From NCBI RefSeq assembly GCF_001613365.1, contig NZ_BDCF01000033.1, positions 1-64,000 of the forward strand: DNA of 64,000 nt, in the 5' to 3' direction. The notes under the pieces are model-generated. The model did no database searches, was not told where the DNA came from, and saw nothing but the letters and a program-made list of their open reading frames with translations. Below are positions 33,887 to 42,179 of this stretch, piece after piece (the stretch's first letter is position 1; each line of letters opens with the position of its first letter). This stretch comes from Nocardia xishanensis NBRC 101358. GTDB taxonomy: Bacteria > Actinomycetota > Actinomycetes > Mycobacteriales > Mycobacteriaceae. The position numbers were made by a program, and so were the translations under genes.

Positions 33887-34833
33887 AGCAGCTCCTCGAT
33901 CTGCGCCGCCGTCGGCATGGCGTCCGCGCAGGCCAGCCGGGACGCGACCAGCGCACCCGCCGCGTTGGCGTAGGCGGCGATCCGGTGCGGGTCCCAGCCC
34001 GCGAGCAGCCCGTGAACCAGCGCGCCGCCGAAAGCGTCGCCCGCGCCGAGCCCGCACACCACCGTCACCGGGCACGGCGGCACGGTCCAGCGCCCGTCGG
34101 CGGTGGCCACGAACACGCCCTCGGCCCCGCGCTTGATCACCGCCAGCCGGACACCGCGCGCCAGCAGCCGATCGGCCGCTTCGTCCGGATCGGTGGAGCC
34201 GACCGCCACGCCGACCTCGGTGCGGTTGCCGACGACGACGTTCACGTGGTCGATCAACCCGCCGATCTCGGTGCGCGCGGTCGCCTCGTCGGGCCAGAAC
34301 ATCGGCCGGTAGTCCAGGTCGAGCACCGTGTGCCCCCGCCGGGCGCGCCGCTCCAGGATCGCGCGCTGGGTGCCGCGGGCGGGTTCGGCGCTCACGCCGG
34401 TGCCGGTGACCCACAGCAGCGGAACCGAATCGATGAGATCCCACGGCACGTCGTCGGGGGTCAGGGTGAGGTCGGGCGCGATCGGGGCGCGATAGAACAG
34501 CAGCGGCGGGTCGGCGGGCGGATTCAGCTCGCAGAAGACCACGGGTGTCAGCAGATTCGGCGCGGTGCCGACGAAGTCCGCTGCCACGCCGAACTCGGTG
34601 AGCGCCGCGCGCACGTAGGCGCCGAAGCCATCCGGACCGACCTTGGTGAGGACCGCCGTGCGACGGCCGAGGCGCGCGGCGGCCACGGCGACGTTGGTCG
34701 CGGTGCCGCCCAACGACTTCGCGAAGGTGCGAACCTCGGCTAGCGGTACACCGCTCTGCTCCGGGTAGAGGTCGACGCCGACGCGGCCGATGGTCAGCGC
34801 CTCCGTCGTGCCCGCCCCGGCGGCCGCGGTCAC
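33877..34833 (-). CDS. iolC: 5-dehydro-2-deoxygluconokinase (PfkB family)
   Basis: A 318-residue ribokinase-fold kinase that phosphorylates 2-deoxy-5-keto-gluconate. PfkB signature 1 is in FAKSLGGTATNVAVAAARLG. Signature 2 is VVCGLGAGDAFGGALVHGLL with the catalytic Asp in GAGDAF. Family motifs VLDLDYRPMFW and NRTEVGVAVG match IolC. GTG 34833 has only a weak ribosome site, and the true start may differ slightly. It is coupled by overlap to the aldolase gene. 68 bases separate it from iolE upstream. Confidence 0.92.
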   Translation of the reverse strand: MTAAAGAGTTEALTIGRVGVDLYPEQSGVPLAEVRTFAKSLGGTATNVAVAAARLGRRTAVLTKVGPDGFGAYVRAALTEFGVAADFVGTAPNLLTPVVFCELNPPADPPLLFYRAPIAPDLTLTPDDVPWDLIDSVPLLWVTGTGVSAEPARGTQRAILERRARRGHTVLDLDYRPMFWPDEATARTEIGGLIDHVNVVVGNRTEVGVAVGSTDPDEAADRLLARGVRLAVIKRGAEGVFVATADGRWTVPPCPVTVVCGLGAGDAFGGALVHGLLAGWDPHRIAAYANAAGALVASRLACADAMPTAAQIEELLCR

Positions 34834-34901
34834 GAACCGACCACCCGCGCCAATTCGTGTCGCAGCGCGTCCGATTCGGCTCCGCCCGCCATCTGCGCCT
34901 C

Positions 34902-35804
34902 CTACATCCGCGCCGACGTCGAGGCGACACCCAGATCGGCGAGATAGCGCAGACTGCGTTGCGCGTCACGGCTCGCCGACTCCACCGGATCGGTCGGCCG
35001 CAGCGCCGTGTCCTGTTCGATGACGAACCAGCCGCGGTAACCGGCCGCGTGGACGGCGCGCACCAGCGCGGCGATGTCGACGCCGCCCGCGCCGAGCGGC
35101 GCATACAGTCCGCGGCGCACCGCCTCGCTGTATTCTGCTGCGCCACTTCGCACTTCGGCCGCGAGCTCGGCGCGGACGTCCTTGAGGTGGACGTGGCCGA
35201 TGCGGTGCGGATACCGCCGGGCCAGGCCGACCGGGTCGGTTCCGCCGATGAGCAGGTGGCCGGTGTCGAGGCAGAGATCGAGATCGGAGTCGGCGAGGAA
35301 TCGTTCGACTTCGTCCTCGGTCTGCACCTGCGTGCCGACGTGCGGATGCACCGCGGTTCGCAGGCCGTGCGCCGCGGCGATCTCGCGAATGGCCGCAGCT
35401 GTGTCCAACAGCGTCCGCCACCCGGACGCGTTCAGCCGGGGGCGGAGGTCGTAGCCGTCCAATCCGGTGGCGGCCGCCAGCACCAACACCTCGGCGCCGG
35501 TCGCGGCGAACAGTTCCGCCGCGTGCCGCGCCGCCGCGAGCGCGCGCTCGGGCGCACGGTGCAGCGGCAGCGCGAGGAATCCGCCGACAGCGCGGAGGCC
35601 GAAGCCGTCGAGCAGCGCGCGCAGCGCGGCCGGGTCGTCCGGAAGGTAGCCGGGCGGGCCGAGCTCGGTCGCGGTGATGCCGAGTCGCGCCATCTCGGCC
35701 AGCACGGTGGGTGCGTCGAGCACATGGCCCCAGCCGGGGACTTCGCACACGCCCCAGGAGATCGGCGCGGCCGCGATACGCAGCGCGTAGAGAGGTTCGG
35801 TCAT
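34902..35804 (-). CDS. iolE: Sugar phosphate isomerase/epimerase fold protein, probable inosose dehydratase
   Basis: A 300-residue TIM barrel of the xylose-isomerase-like superfamily. It starts RIAAAPISWGVCEVPGWG and TELGPPGYLPDD, a form common in iol loci. Metal-binding residues are in AVHPHVGTQVQTEDEVE, LCLDTGHLLIGG and GHVHLKDVR, with the final Glu in GWFVIEQD. IolE (dehydration of 2-keto-myo-inositol) fits best. IolI or IolH (isomerase) cannot be excluded. It is the first gene of the leftward operon, with a perfect LacI-type palindrome 39 bases upstream of its ATG. Confidence 0.75.
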   Translation of the reverse strand: MTEPLYALRIAAAPISWGVCEVPGWGHVLDAPTVLAEMARLGITATELGPPGYLPDDPAALRALLDGFGLRAVGGFLALPLHRAPERALAAARHAAELFAATGAEVLVLAAATGLDGYDLRPRLNASGWRTLLDTAAAIREIAAAHGLRTAVHPHVGTQVQTEDEVERFLADSDLDLCLDTGHLLIGGTDPVGLARRYPHRIGHVHLKDVRAELAAEVRSGAAEYSEAVRRGLYAPLGAGGVDIAALVRAVHAAGYRGWFVIEQDTALRPTDPVESASRDAQRSLRYLADLGVASTSARM

Positions 35805-35843
35805 CGCACTCTCCGGCCTTCGAGGTGAACAGGTGCCCTCGCT

Positions 35844-35857
35844 TTGGAGCGCTCCAA
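35844..35857. promoter_or_regulatory. LacI-type operator O1 (iolE side)
   Basis: TTGGAGCGCTCCAA, a perfect 14-base palindrome with the central CG typical of LacI-family sites, 39 bases upstream of iolE. The same sequence recurs at 35995. Confidence 0.8.
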
Positions 35858-35978
35858 CTATGTAACGCGGGCCACAGTGTGTCAAGGGTGCGACCCGGCC
35901 GCGTTTCCATATCCCGACCTCGTATTTCGTTGCACGACACGACAACTTCGCGCGGCGCGATGGCCGGTCGGGCGCAGG

Positions 35979-36008
35979 TTGGAGCGCTCTATTGTTGGAG
36001 CGCTCCAA
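35979..36008. promoter_or_regulatory. LacI-type operators O2 (imperfect) and O3 (perfect), lacI side
   Basis: TTGGAGCGCTCTAT (35979-35992) and TTGGAGCGCTCCAA (35995-36008) lie side by side, 16 bases between starts. O1 and O3 are 151 bases apart, so DNA looping over the divergent promoter is possible. They probably bind the regulator encoded at 36093. Confidence 0.8.
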
Positions 36009-36092
36009 CGCGTGTAACGTCCGATCCGGCACCCTGCACAGCGCGTTCGACGGCCGGGAGCCGCACCCCCCGAGACGGCGGACGGAGGCGAG

Positions 36093-37127
36093 ATGGCGCG
36101 ACCGACGATGGAGGACGTCGCCGCCCGCGCCGGCGTCTCGCGAGCGCTGGTATCGCTCGTCATGCGTGATTCGCCCAAGGTCAGCGAGCACCGCCGCCGC
36201 GCGGTGCTCGAGGCCGCGCGCGACCTCGGCTATCAGCCGCACATCATGGCCAGATCGCTGGCCAGCCGCACCTCCAATATCGTCGGCGTCCTCGTCTCCG
36301 ATCTACGCAACGCCTTCTTCGCCGACGTCGTGGAGGGCATGGACGCCGTCGCGCAACGGTCGGGGCTCGAATTGATCCTCAACACCGGCCGGCGCAGCGC
36401 CACCCGCGAGCGCACCGCGCTGGAGAGCCTGCTGTCGTTCCGCCCCGGCGGGGTCATCCTGCTCTCCCCTGTCCTACCGGCAGCCGCGATTCGCCAAGCG
36501 GCACAACAGGTTCCGATCGTTCTGGTTTCCCGCGGCTCCACCATCGCGGGTGTCGACACCGTCAACGACGACGGCGAGATCGGCGGAGCGCTGGCCGTCG
36601 ACCACCTGGTTTCCCTCGGCCACAGCCGAATCGTGCACCTGGACGGCGGCGCCGCCTTCACCGCCGCCGCCCGCCGCCGCGGCTACCGAATCGCCATGGC
36701 GCGGCACGGCTTGGAGCCGATGATCATCTCCAGCGAGCACACCGACTCGGCGGGCATGGAAGGCGTGCGCAAACTGCTGAAGATTTTCTCCCCCAGTGCT
36801 TTTCCCACCGCGCTGGTGTGCGGCAACGATTTCAACGCCGTGGGCGCGATGTCGGCGCTGGAGGAAGCCGGGCTGCGAGTACCGGACGACGTCTCGGTCG
36901 TCGGCTACGACAACACGTCGCTGGCCGCGCTGCGCCACATCTCGCTCACCACCATCGACCAGCCGCGCGTCCGGATGGGCGGCCTCGCCGTCGAGGCTCT
37001 GGCCGAACGTCTGCGCGGTGACCGCACAGATCCCGTCCGCCGCAGGTTGGAGCCCCAGCTCGTCGTCCGTGGCACCACCTCCGCACCCGGATCGAAATAC
37101 CCAGGCATGCAATCGAATTCTTACTGA
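36093..37127 (+). CDS. LacI-family repressor of the inositol locus
   Basis: 344 residues. The helix-turn-helix with hinge is at 1-60: PTMEDVAARAGVSRALVSLVM, then PHIMARSLASRTSNIVGVLV. The periplasmic-binding-type effector domain includes GGVILLSPVLP, GGALAVDHLVSLGHSRIVHLDG and VSVVGYDNTSLAALRHISLTTIDQP. The divergent position and three palindromes in the shared intergenic region make it the local regulator. The inducer is probably inositol or a catabolite. It is followed by iolG after 12 bases, so it is co-expressed with a dehydrogenase. Confidence 0.93.
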   Translation: MARPTMEDVAARAGVSRALVSLVMRDSPKVSEHRRRAVLEAARDLGYQPHIMARSLASRTSNIVGVLVSDLRNAFFADVVEGMDAVAQRSGLELILNTGRRSATRERTALESLLSFRPGGVILLSPVLPAAAIRQAAQQVPIVLVSRGSTIAGVDTVNDDGEIGGALAVDHLVSLGHSRIVHLDGGAAFTAAARRRGYRIAMARHGLEPMIISSEHTDSAGMEGVRKLLKIFSPSAFPTALVCGNDFNAVGAMSALEEAGLRVPDDVSVVGYDNTSLAALRHISLTTIDQPRVRMGGLAVEALAERLRGDRTDPVRRRLEPQLVVRGTTSAPGSKYPGMQSNSY

Positions 37128-37139
37128 CCAGGAGGATCG

Positions 37140-38153
37140 ATGAGCACCACCGTCACGCTGGGCCTCGCGGGAACCGGCCGCATCGGCACCGCGCACGCCG
37201 AAACACTGCACGAGCTTCCCGGGGTCGATCGCGTCCTGGTCGCCGACATCGACACCACCCGCGCGCACGCAGCGGCGGCCAAGCTCGGCATCGAAGCCGT
37301 CCCCGACATCCAAACGCTACTGACCGCCGGCCTCACCGGCCTCGTCGTCGCCACCGCCACCGACTCCCATCCCGCGCTGATCGCCGCCGCGGTCGACCGC
37401 GGCATCCCCGTCTTCTGCGAAAAGCCCGTCGCGGCCGACATCGACGGCACCCTGGCCGTTCTCGACCGCCTGCGCGGCGCCGGCGTCCCCGTGCAGATCG
37501 GCTTCCAACGCCGCTTCGACGCCGGGTACCGCGCCGCCCGCGCGGCCGTCGCGAGCGGCGAACTCGGCTGGCTGCACAGTCTGCGGGCCACCACGCTGGA
37601 TCCGGCGCCGCCGCCCGCCGACTACATCCGCCGCTCCGGCGGACTGTTCCGCGACTGCGGCGTCCACGATTTCGACATCATCCGCTGGGTCACCGGCCGC
37701 GAAGTCACCGAGGTCTACGCGCATGGCGCCAATCGCGGCGACGAATTATTCACCGCCGCAGGCGATATCGACACCGGTGCCGCCCTGCTCAGGCTCGACG
37801 ACGGCACCATCGCCACCGTGAACCTGAGCCGCTACAACGGTGCGGGCTACGACGTCCGCCTCGAAGTCCTCGGCTCGCGCGGCAACGCCATAGTCGGCCT
37901 CGACGACCGCGCTCCGCTGCGCTCGGTCGAACCCGCTCACCCCGCCTCGCCCTACCCCGCGTATCCCGGCTTCATGGAACGGTTCCGCCGCGCCTACACC
38001 GAAGAACTCGCCACCTTCGTCACCGTCGCCACCGGCTCCACCCCCAACCCCTGCACGGTTGCCGACGCGCTCGAAGCCTCCTACATCGCGGAAGCCTGCG
38101 AACGCTCCCGCATCGAGCGCCGCCCCGTCGCGCTCAGCGAAGTACGCCGCTGA
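37140..38153 (+). CDS. iolG: Gfo/Idh/MocA-family dehydrogenase, probable inositol 2-dehydrogenase
   Basis: A 337-residue NAD(P)-dependent oxidoreductase. The Rossmann start is VTLGLAGTGRIGTAHAETL, the Lys motif VFCEKPVAAD (EKP), and the active site FRDCGVHDFDIIRWVTG (Asp and His). In the iol pathway IolG oxidises myo-inositol to 2-keto-inositol, which IolE then dehydrates. The start follows AGGAGG. Its neighbours make an inositol role likely, while scyllo-inositol or another cyclitol is possible. Confidence 0.88.
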   Translation: MSTTVTLGLAGTGRIGTAHAETLHELPGVDRVLVADIDTTRAHAAAAKLGIEAVPDIQTLLTAGLTGLVVATATDSHPALIAAAVDRGIPVFCEKPVAADIDGTLAVLDRLRGAGVPVQIGFQRRFDAGYRAARAAVASGELGWLHSLRATTLDPAPPPADYIRRSGGLFRDCGVHDFDIIRWVTGREVTEVYAHGANRGDELFTAAGDIDTGAALLRLDDGTIATVNLSRYNGAGYDVRLEVLGSRGNAIVGLDDRAPLRSVEPAHPASPYPAYPGFMERFRRAYTEELATFVTVATGSTPNPCTVADALEASYIAEACERSRIERRPVALSEVRR

Positions 38154-38294
38154 GTCCTGCTCACACATCAGGGAGACACCGGGCACAACGATCGAGAAAC
38201 GTCAGCCGAACCTGTCGGACCCCACCGGCAAACTGTTGGTACTCAGCACAACAGCCGCCGCGCACACCGGCGACACGCACAACTGGGGGTCCCA

Positions 38295-38585
38295 ATGTTC
38301 CAGATCGCGCTCACCGCTGTCTCCCTCACCTGCATCGCCACCGCCATCCTCGCCCTCACCGCAGGCGGCATAGCCGACTCCCTGGCCGCCCGAGCCAGCA
38401 AAGCCTCCGAATCCTGCTTCATCGGCGACGCACTTCCCACCGACAAGTTCTTCGAGAACCGGCAGAGATACGAACGGCTGCACCGGATCACGGTGCGGTT
38501 GATGATGGGCGGGTTGGGGACGTTGGTGGTGGGGATCGCGGTGTTGGGGGTGGCTGCGTGGCAGTTCAAACACGCGGGGCGTTGA
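38295..38585 (+). CDS. Small two-helix membrane protein, unknown
   Basis: 96 residues with membrane segments at about 5-26 (IALTAVSLTCIATAILALTA) and 68-90 (RLMMGGLGTLVVGIAVLGVAAW). Between them is a hydrophilic loop of 40 residues holding one Cys and a basic stretch RQRYERLHR. No family recognised. ATG 38295 follows GGGGGT. It is the last gene of the conserved-looking GC-rich block before the AT-richer defence island. Confidence 0.6.
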   Translation: MFQIALTAVSLTCIATAILALTAGGIADSLAARASKASESCFIGDALPTDKFFENRQRYERLHRITVRLMMGGLGTLVVGIAVLGVAAWQFKHAGR

Positions 38586-38976
38586 CGAGCCCTTACCCAA
38601 CTCCAGCTCGCATGCGGATGCTCAGGCAGCAAGAGGTTGCCCGGCTGCGGCTGCTTGCCGTGCCCGCGTTCACTTCACGACCCGCGTTCCAGCAGAGATG
38701 GTGGACGCACTATGGGCTCGGACCGCAAGGGCAGAACGCCGATAAGTATTGCACCTGCTGGTGACCGGGCTCATAAGGGTTTCCTGTCCGCAAGCCGATG
38801 AGTTAGCGCCTGCGCCAGCAGTTACCTGTCGTGCCGACGAGACGATCACGATATAGCCTCGATGGAAGCCGATCGTCCACGAGCCGACCCACCGCGGCCG
38901 AATTGATCGCCATTTCGATACGACCAGAACATCGCGAAACGCCAACGAGATATCGCGCAGCCTTGAATGACCTGCG
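38586..38976. other. Island border, no gene seen
   Basis: About 390 bases with falling GC content between the small membrane protein and the HTH gene. I see no gene, integrase, tRNA or direct repeat that would mark an attachment site. It marks where base composition changes into the defence island. Confidence 0.4.
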
Positions 38977-39753
38977 TCAGTTGGCGACTGCGCGCTCCAC
39001 GAGGGTCTCCGCGTCGTCGCGCCGGTTCCGCTGGATCAGTAGGTGAACAATGTGCAGCACATCGTCCTTTGACTCCCTGCCGGCGGCATAGCTGATGATC
39101 GCGTCAGTAGCTTCGAGCATGCCCAAATCGCGACACGAGACCACTGCGTCGGCCGCATCAGTGGGGATCGCCTCCGAACCTACATGGCGGATCAAGCCGT
39201 TGGCGCGCTCATAGTTTCCAGCGGTGATGTACACAGCGAGGTTTTGCGCGGGCGGCCAGCTCACATCTACGGCTCGACTGTTGTGCCGGTCCCCTCCTGG
39301 ACGGGGGACCGGCACAACATCCGCCGTGATCGCGGCAAGGGATTCAGCCGGCCTATCTGCAACCATCACGTGGTCCAAGAGGACAGGCGCGCCGCAGTCA
39401 GGACATGCCAGGACAGGCTGAGGCCCTTCATTCGTAGTCGCTAGCGGTGTAAGGGCCTGTCTGAGGCTATTGAAATCTTCCCAAGGCAGGATCCCATCGG
39501 CGCCGACACGCGCCACCGCGAGATCGTGGAGCGCCTTCAACAACTGCTCCTCGGGTGCACGCTTGCGCTTCCCGCTCACCAGGCTCGACAACACGTTCTT
39601 GGTTGTATAGGCACGCTTTGCGATCTCTCGGTACGAGAGGTCGATGCAGCGGATCAGATTGCGTAGTTCTCCTGTAAATTCTTCCCACTCAGGTGACAGG
39701 CCGGGACCGAGGTCTGCGAACTTTCCACGCGGCGGCAAACCGTTCTCCCCCAT
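38977..39753 (-). CDS. HTH protein with zinc-knuckle-like pair, island regulator candidate
   Basis: 258 residues. About 30-85 is an XRE-like helix-turn-helix (ELRNLIRCIDLSYREIAKRA, then TTKNVLSSLVSGKRKRAPEE). A CPDCGAPVLLDH motif follows near 118. The last 100 residues are helical repeats (NYERANGLIRHVG, LEATDAIISYAAGR, RRDDAETLVERAV) like degenerate TPRs. ATG 39753 is preferred over TTG 39771. It is divergent from the HNH-like gene across 228 bases, a place typical for a regulator of the island. It could instead be an unrelated signalling protein of the actinomycete type. Confidence 0.6.
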   Translation of the reverse strand: MGENGLPPRGKFADLGPGLSPEWEEFTGELRNLIRCIDLSYREIAKRAYTTKNVLSSLVSGKRKRAPEEQLLKALHDLAVARVGADGILPWEDFNSLRQALTPLATTNEGPQPVLACPDCGAPVLLDHVMVADRPAESLAAITADVVPVPRPGGDRHNSRAVDVSWPPAQNLAVYITAGNYERANGLIRHVGSEAIPTDAADAVVSCRDLGMLEATDAIISYAAGRESKDDVLHIVHLLIQRNRRDDAETLVERAVAN

Positions 39754-39981
39754 CAGAATCGACTGAATCAATCAAGTCATTGTCCGTCTCGAGAGCCGAA
39801 TGCGCAGTAGCCCGCTGTCCCGATTTTTACATCTCATGGCTCCGAATCTCGGGACAGACAGCACTTCCCAATCTCGATTCGTTGATGTTCAGTTGACGAT
39901 GTAGCCAACAGACTGCTGCCGGGCACTATCCGCGAGTGGCCCTGCTCTGACTTCGCTCTTTACCCGAAAGGTGGATCCCAC

Positions 39982-40656
39982 ATGACCATGCCGTCCTGGG
40001 CAGACCCAAAGTTCGGCACCATGAAGCGCGCGGCGCTCTGGCTTGTCCAGGAGGTTGGCGTCGGTGAGCTGTTCACGAAGTCCCAGCTCCGCGAGGCCTT
40101 CCCGAACACGTCTCAGATCGACCGCCGGATGCGTGACTTGCGTGACTTCGGGTGGCGTATCGACACCAACCGTGAGGACCCTACCCTGGGAACACATGAG
40201 CAGCGGTTCGTAACTCAGGGTGTCGCTGTGTGGGAGCCGGGCAAAGCGACGAAGAAGACCGGCGTCACCGTTACTGCCGCTGAGCGGCACACGCTGATGA
40301 CGCAGGACGGTCACAAATGCCGCTCATGCGGAATCGGCCCCGGCGAGCAGTACGCCGGCACATATGTCGCTTCTCAGCTGGACGTCGCCCGCCGCTCGGT
40401 CCGGATGCCCTCCGGCGAGATCAGCGTGCAACTCGTGATCGAGTGCAACCGCTGCCGCATCGGAGGCCGCGATCTGGTTGCAGACCTGGACGATGTCTTG
40501 GCCCGAATCGGCCGCCTGCCTATTTACGAGCGGAAGATGCTGGCGGCGTGGGTTGATCAGGATGCCCGCAGCTTCAGCGAGACAGAGGAGCTGTGGGCGG
40601 CCTACCGGACGCTGCCGGCGGACTCCAGGGACAAGGTCCGCGACGCCCTGGCCTAG
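39982..40656 (+). CDS. Winged-helix plus HNH-like protein with degenerate active site
   Basis: 224 residues. The N-terminal part (about 15-80, LWLVQEVGVGELFTKSQLRE, DRRMRDLRDFGWRIDT) looks like a winged helix. The C-terminal part has an HNH-type zinc frame: DGHKCRSCGIGPGEQY and, 45 residues on, ECNRCRIGGRD. Where active HNH enzymes have xHIxP with the catalytic His, this protein has QLDVARRS, so cleavage is doubtful. A DNA-binding or sensing role may remain. It is 95 bases upstream of the ParB-fold gene, on the same strand. It starts after GAAAGGTGG. Confidence 0.6.
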   Translation: MTMPSWADPKFGTMKRAALWLVQEVGVGELFTKSQLREAFPNTSQIDRRMRDLRDFGWRIDTNREDPTLGTHEQRFVTQGVAVWEPGKATKKTGVTVTAAERHTLMTQDGHKCRSCGIGPGEQYAGTYVASQLDVARRSVRMPSGEISVQLVIECNRCRIGGRDLVADLDDVLARIGRLPIYERKMLAAWVDQDARSFSETEELWAAYRTLPADSRDKVRDALA

Positions 40657-40751
40657 TTTCAAGCTTCGATGTCCTACTGCGGGGCGTCTCGCGGCCGCAC
40701 TACTCGATCACGACGGCCCGCACTCCAGTCCTTTTCTAGGAGAATCCAGAC

Positions 40752-42179
40752 ATGTTAAACGATTTCGGGTTCCCCCCGAACGCTGCTGCTACCCGCTCGA
40801 AGGTCGAGCAGCGACTGAAGGAGCTGCACGCGAACAACGGAGTCGCGGAGACCCTCAGAGTGGAGTGGCGTGGTGAACCATTGCATGTCGAGGTCATCAG
40901 CATGCCGTTGGATGATCTCTTGTACAACCCCGGTACACATCGGATCCGCGCGCAACGCAGCCTCGATCCGGATCGTGACAATGCTCTCGATGAAGATCCC
41001 TGGAGCCCAGAAAGCCAGGACTACCTGCGGCATCTGCTGACAATCGAGCCTTCGGAACCCAACCACCGGGACCCTGCCTTCGAAAAACTGAAGAAGAGCC
41101 TCGAAGAACATAAGCAGAACGAGCCCGGCCTGATCACTCGCGATGGAATCCTTGTCAACGGCAACACTCGCTGTGCGGCGCTCCGGGAACTCAAGGCCAC
41201 CCCGAACATGCGCGTCGGCGTGCTGCCTGAGTCCTGCACCTGGGAGGACATCAATGATCTGGAACTTTCCCTGCAGCTGCGTCCGGATCGGCGGCGGGAC
41301 TACTCCTACATCAACAGGCTGCTGGCTATTGAGGAGCAGCATGTCCAACTTGATCGAGACCTGTCGGTAATTGCCAAGGCTTTTCACACCGACACGAAAT
41401 CCTGCCAGCGCGACCTTTGGGTGCTCGCACAACTCCGCGACCTGATCCAGCGCAGTGAAACCACCGGCGGGGCGTCGCTGCGCCTCATGGACCTCGAGCG
41501 GTCTCAAGAGAAACTCGCCGAGCTCTACCGAGCCTGTCTTACTGCCAAAAGCAAAGAGCAGGCGGACCTGATCAAGGAGGCACGGCTGGCCGCGATCGTG
41601 CTCGACTTCTCGAAGACCGATGTCCGCTACATAGACGCCGATTTCCAAAGTCGCTATCTGGATAAGACCTTGCCTGACGAATTCAAGACAACCGAGGAAG
41701 CAGTTCCGTCTACTGTGGCGATTCCCGGTCTGAACCGGACGGTCAAGGCGGCAGGAGCAAACGTTACGGCGGCTCGCGCCGTAACGGATGTGCTGCTCAA
41801 GGCGAAGGCCGTCGAGGCAGTCAGCGAGTCGGCCACTCCTGCCGAACAGTCTGCTGCGGCAGCAGTTATCGCTTCGTACAAAGAGGCATTCAACGACGCC
41901 ATCGAGACTGCCGGCCGCGACGCTCGATTGCGAAAGAAGCGCTTGGCCGCTCCGGATCGGATCAATGACGCCTGCAAAGACCTCGAGCAGGCCATCACGG
42001 ATCTCGTGATGTCCCGGGGTAATTCAAGCCTCGATGAGGGAGCGTTCGATGACTCCGTTGATCGGCTGCGAAGCGTCCTGAGCAAACTGGCAATCGAAGC
42101 GCAGCGCAGTATCGACCTTCCTGGGAATGGTGTGGCCTGGCTGATCGCCGCGGTGGATGTGAAGCAGCCGCAGTCATGA
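40752..42179 (+). CDS. ParB/Srx-fold protein of the defence island
   Basis: 475 residues. After about 50 residues comes a ParB-N-like domain: VISMPLDDLLYNPGTHRIR, then FEKLKKSLEEHKQNEPGLI and LVNGNTRCAALRELKA, the GxxR nucleotide-binding motif of ParB/sulfiredoxin folds. A helical middle (SYINRLLAIEEQHVQLDRDL, DTKSCQRDLWVLAQLRDL) resembles the HTH of ParB proteins. A long helical tail follows. There is no parA nearby, so it is not a partition protein. It overlaps the SNF2 gene by four bases, implying joint function, perhaps CTP/ATP-driven sliding or nicking at target DNA. Confidence 0.75.
   Translation: MLNDFGFPPNAAATRSKVEQRLKELHANNGVAETLRVEWRGEPLHVEVISMPLDDLLYNPGTHRIRAQRSLDPDRDNALDEDPWSPESQDYLRHLLTIEPSEPNHRDPAFEKLKKSLEEHKQNEPGLITRDGILVNGNTRCAALRELKATPNMRVGVLPESCTWEDINDLELSLQLRPDRRRDYSYINRLLAIEEQHVQLDRDLSVIAKAFHTDTKSCQRDLWVLAQLRDLIQRSETTGGASLRLMDLERSQEKLAELYRACLTAKSKEQADLIKEARLAAIVLDFSKTDVRYIDADFQSRYLDKTLPDEFKTTEEAVPSTVAIPGLNRTVKAAGANVTAARAVTDVLLKAKAVEAVSESATPAEQSAAAAVIASYKEAFNDAIETAGRDARLRKKRLAAPDRINDACKDLEQAITDLVMSRGNSSLDEGAFDDSVDRLRSVLSKLAIEAQRSIDLPGNGVAWLIAAVDVKQPQS

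Noticed and set aside
38586..38976. Attachment site or integrase scar at the island's left border
   Set aside because: No integrase, tRNA end or matching direct repeat was found at the right border near 46.8 kb.
40752..42179. ParB-fold protein as a plasmid partition protein
   Set aside because: No ParA, no parS-like palindromes seen and the gene overlaps an SNF2 helicase in a restriction island.
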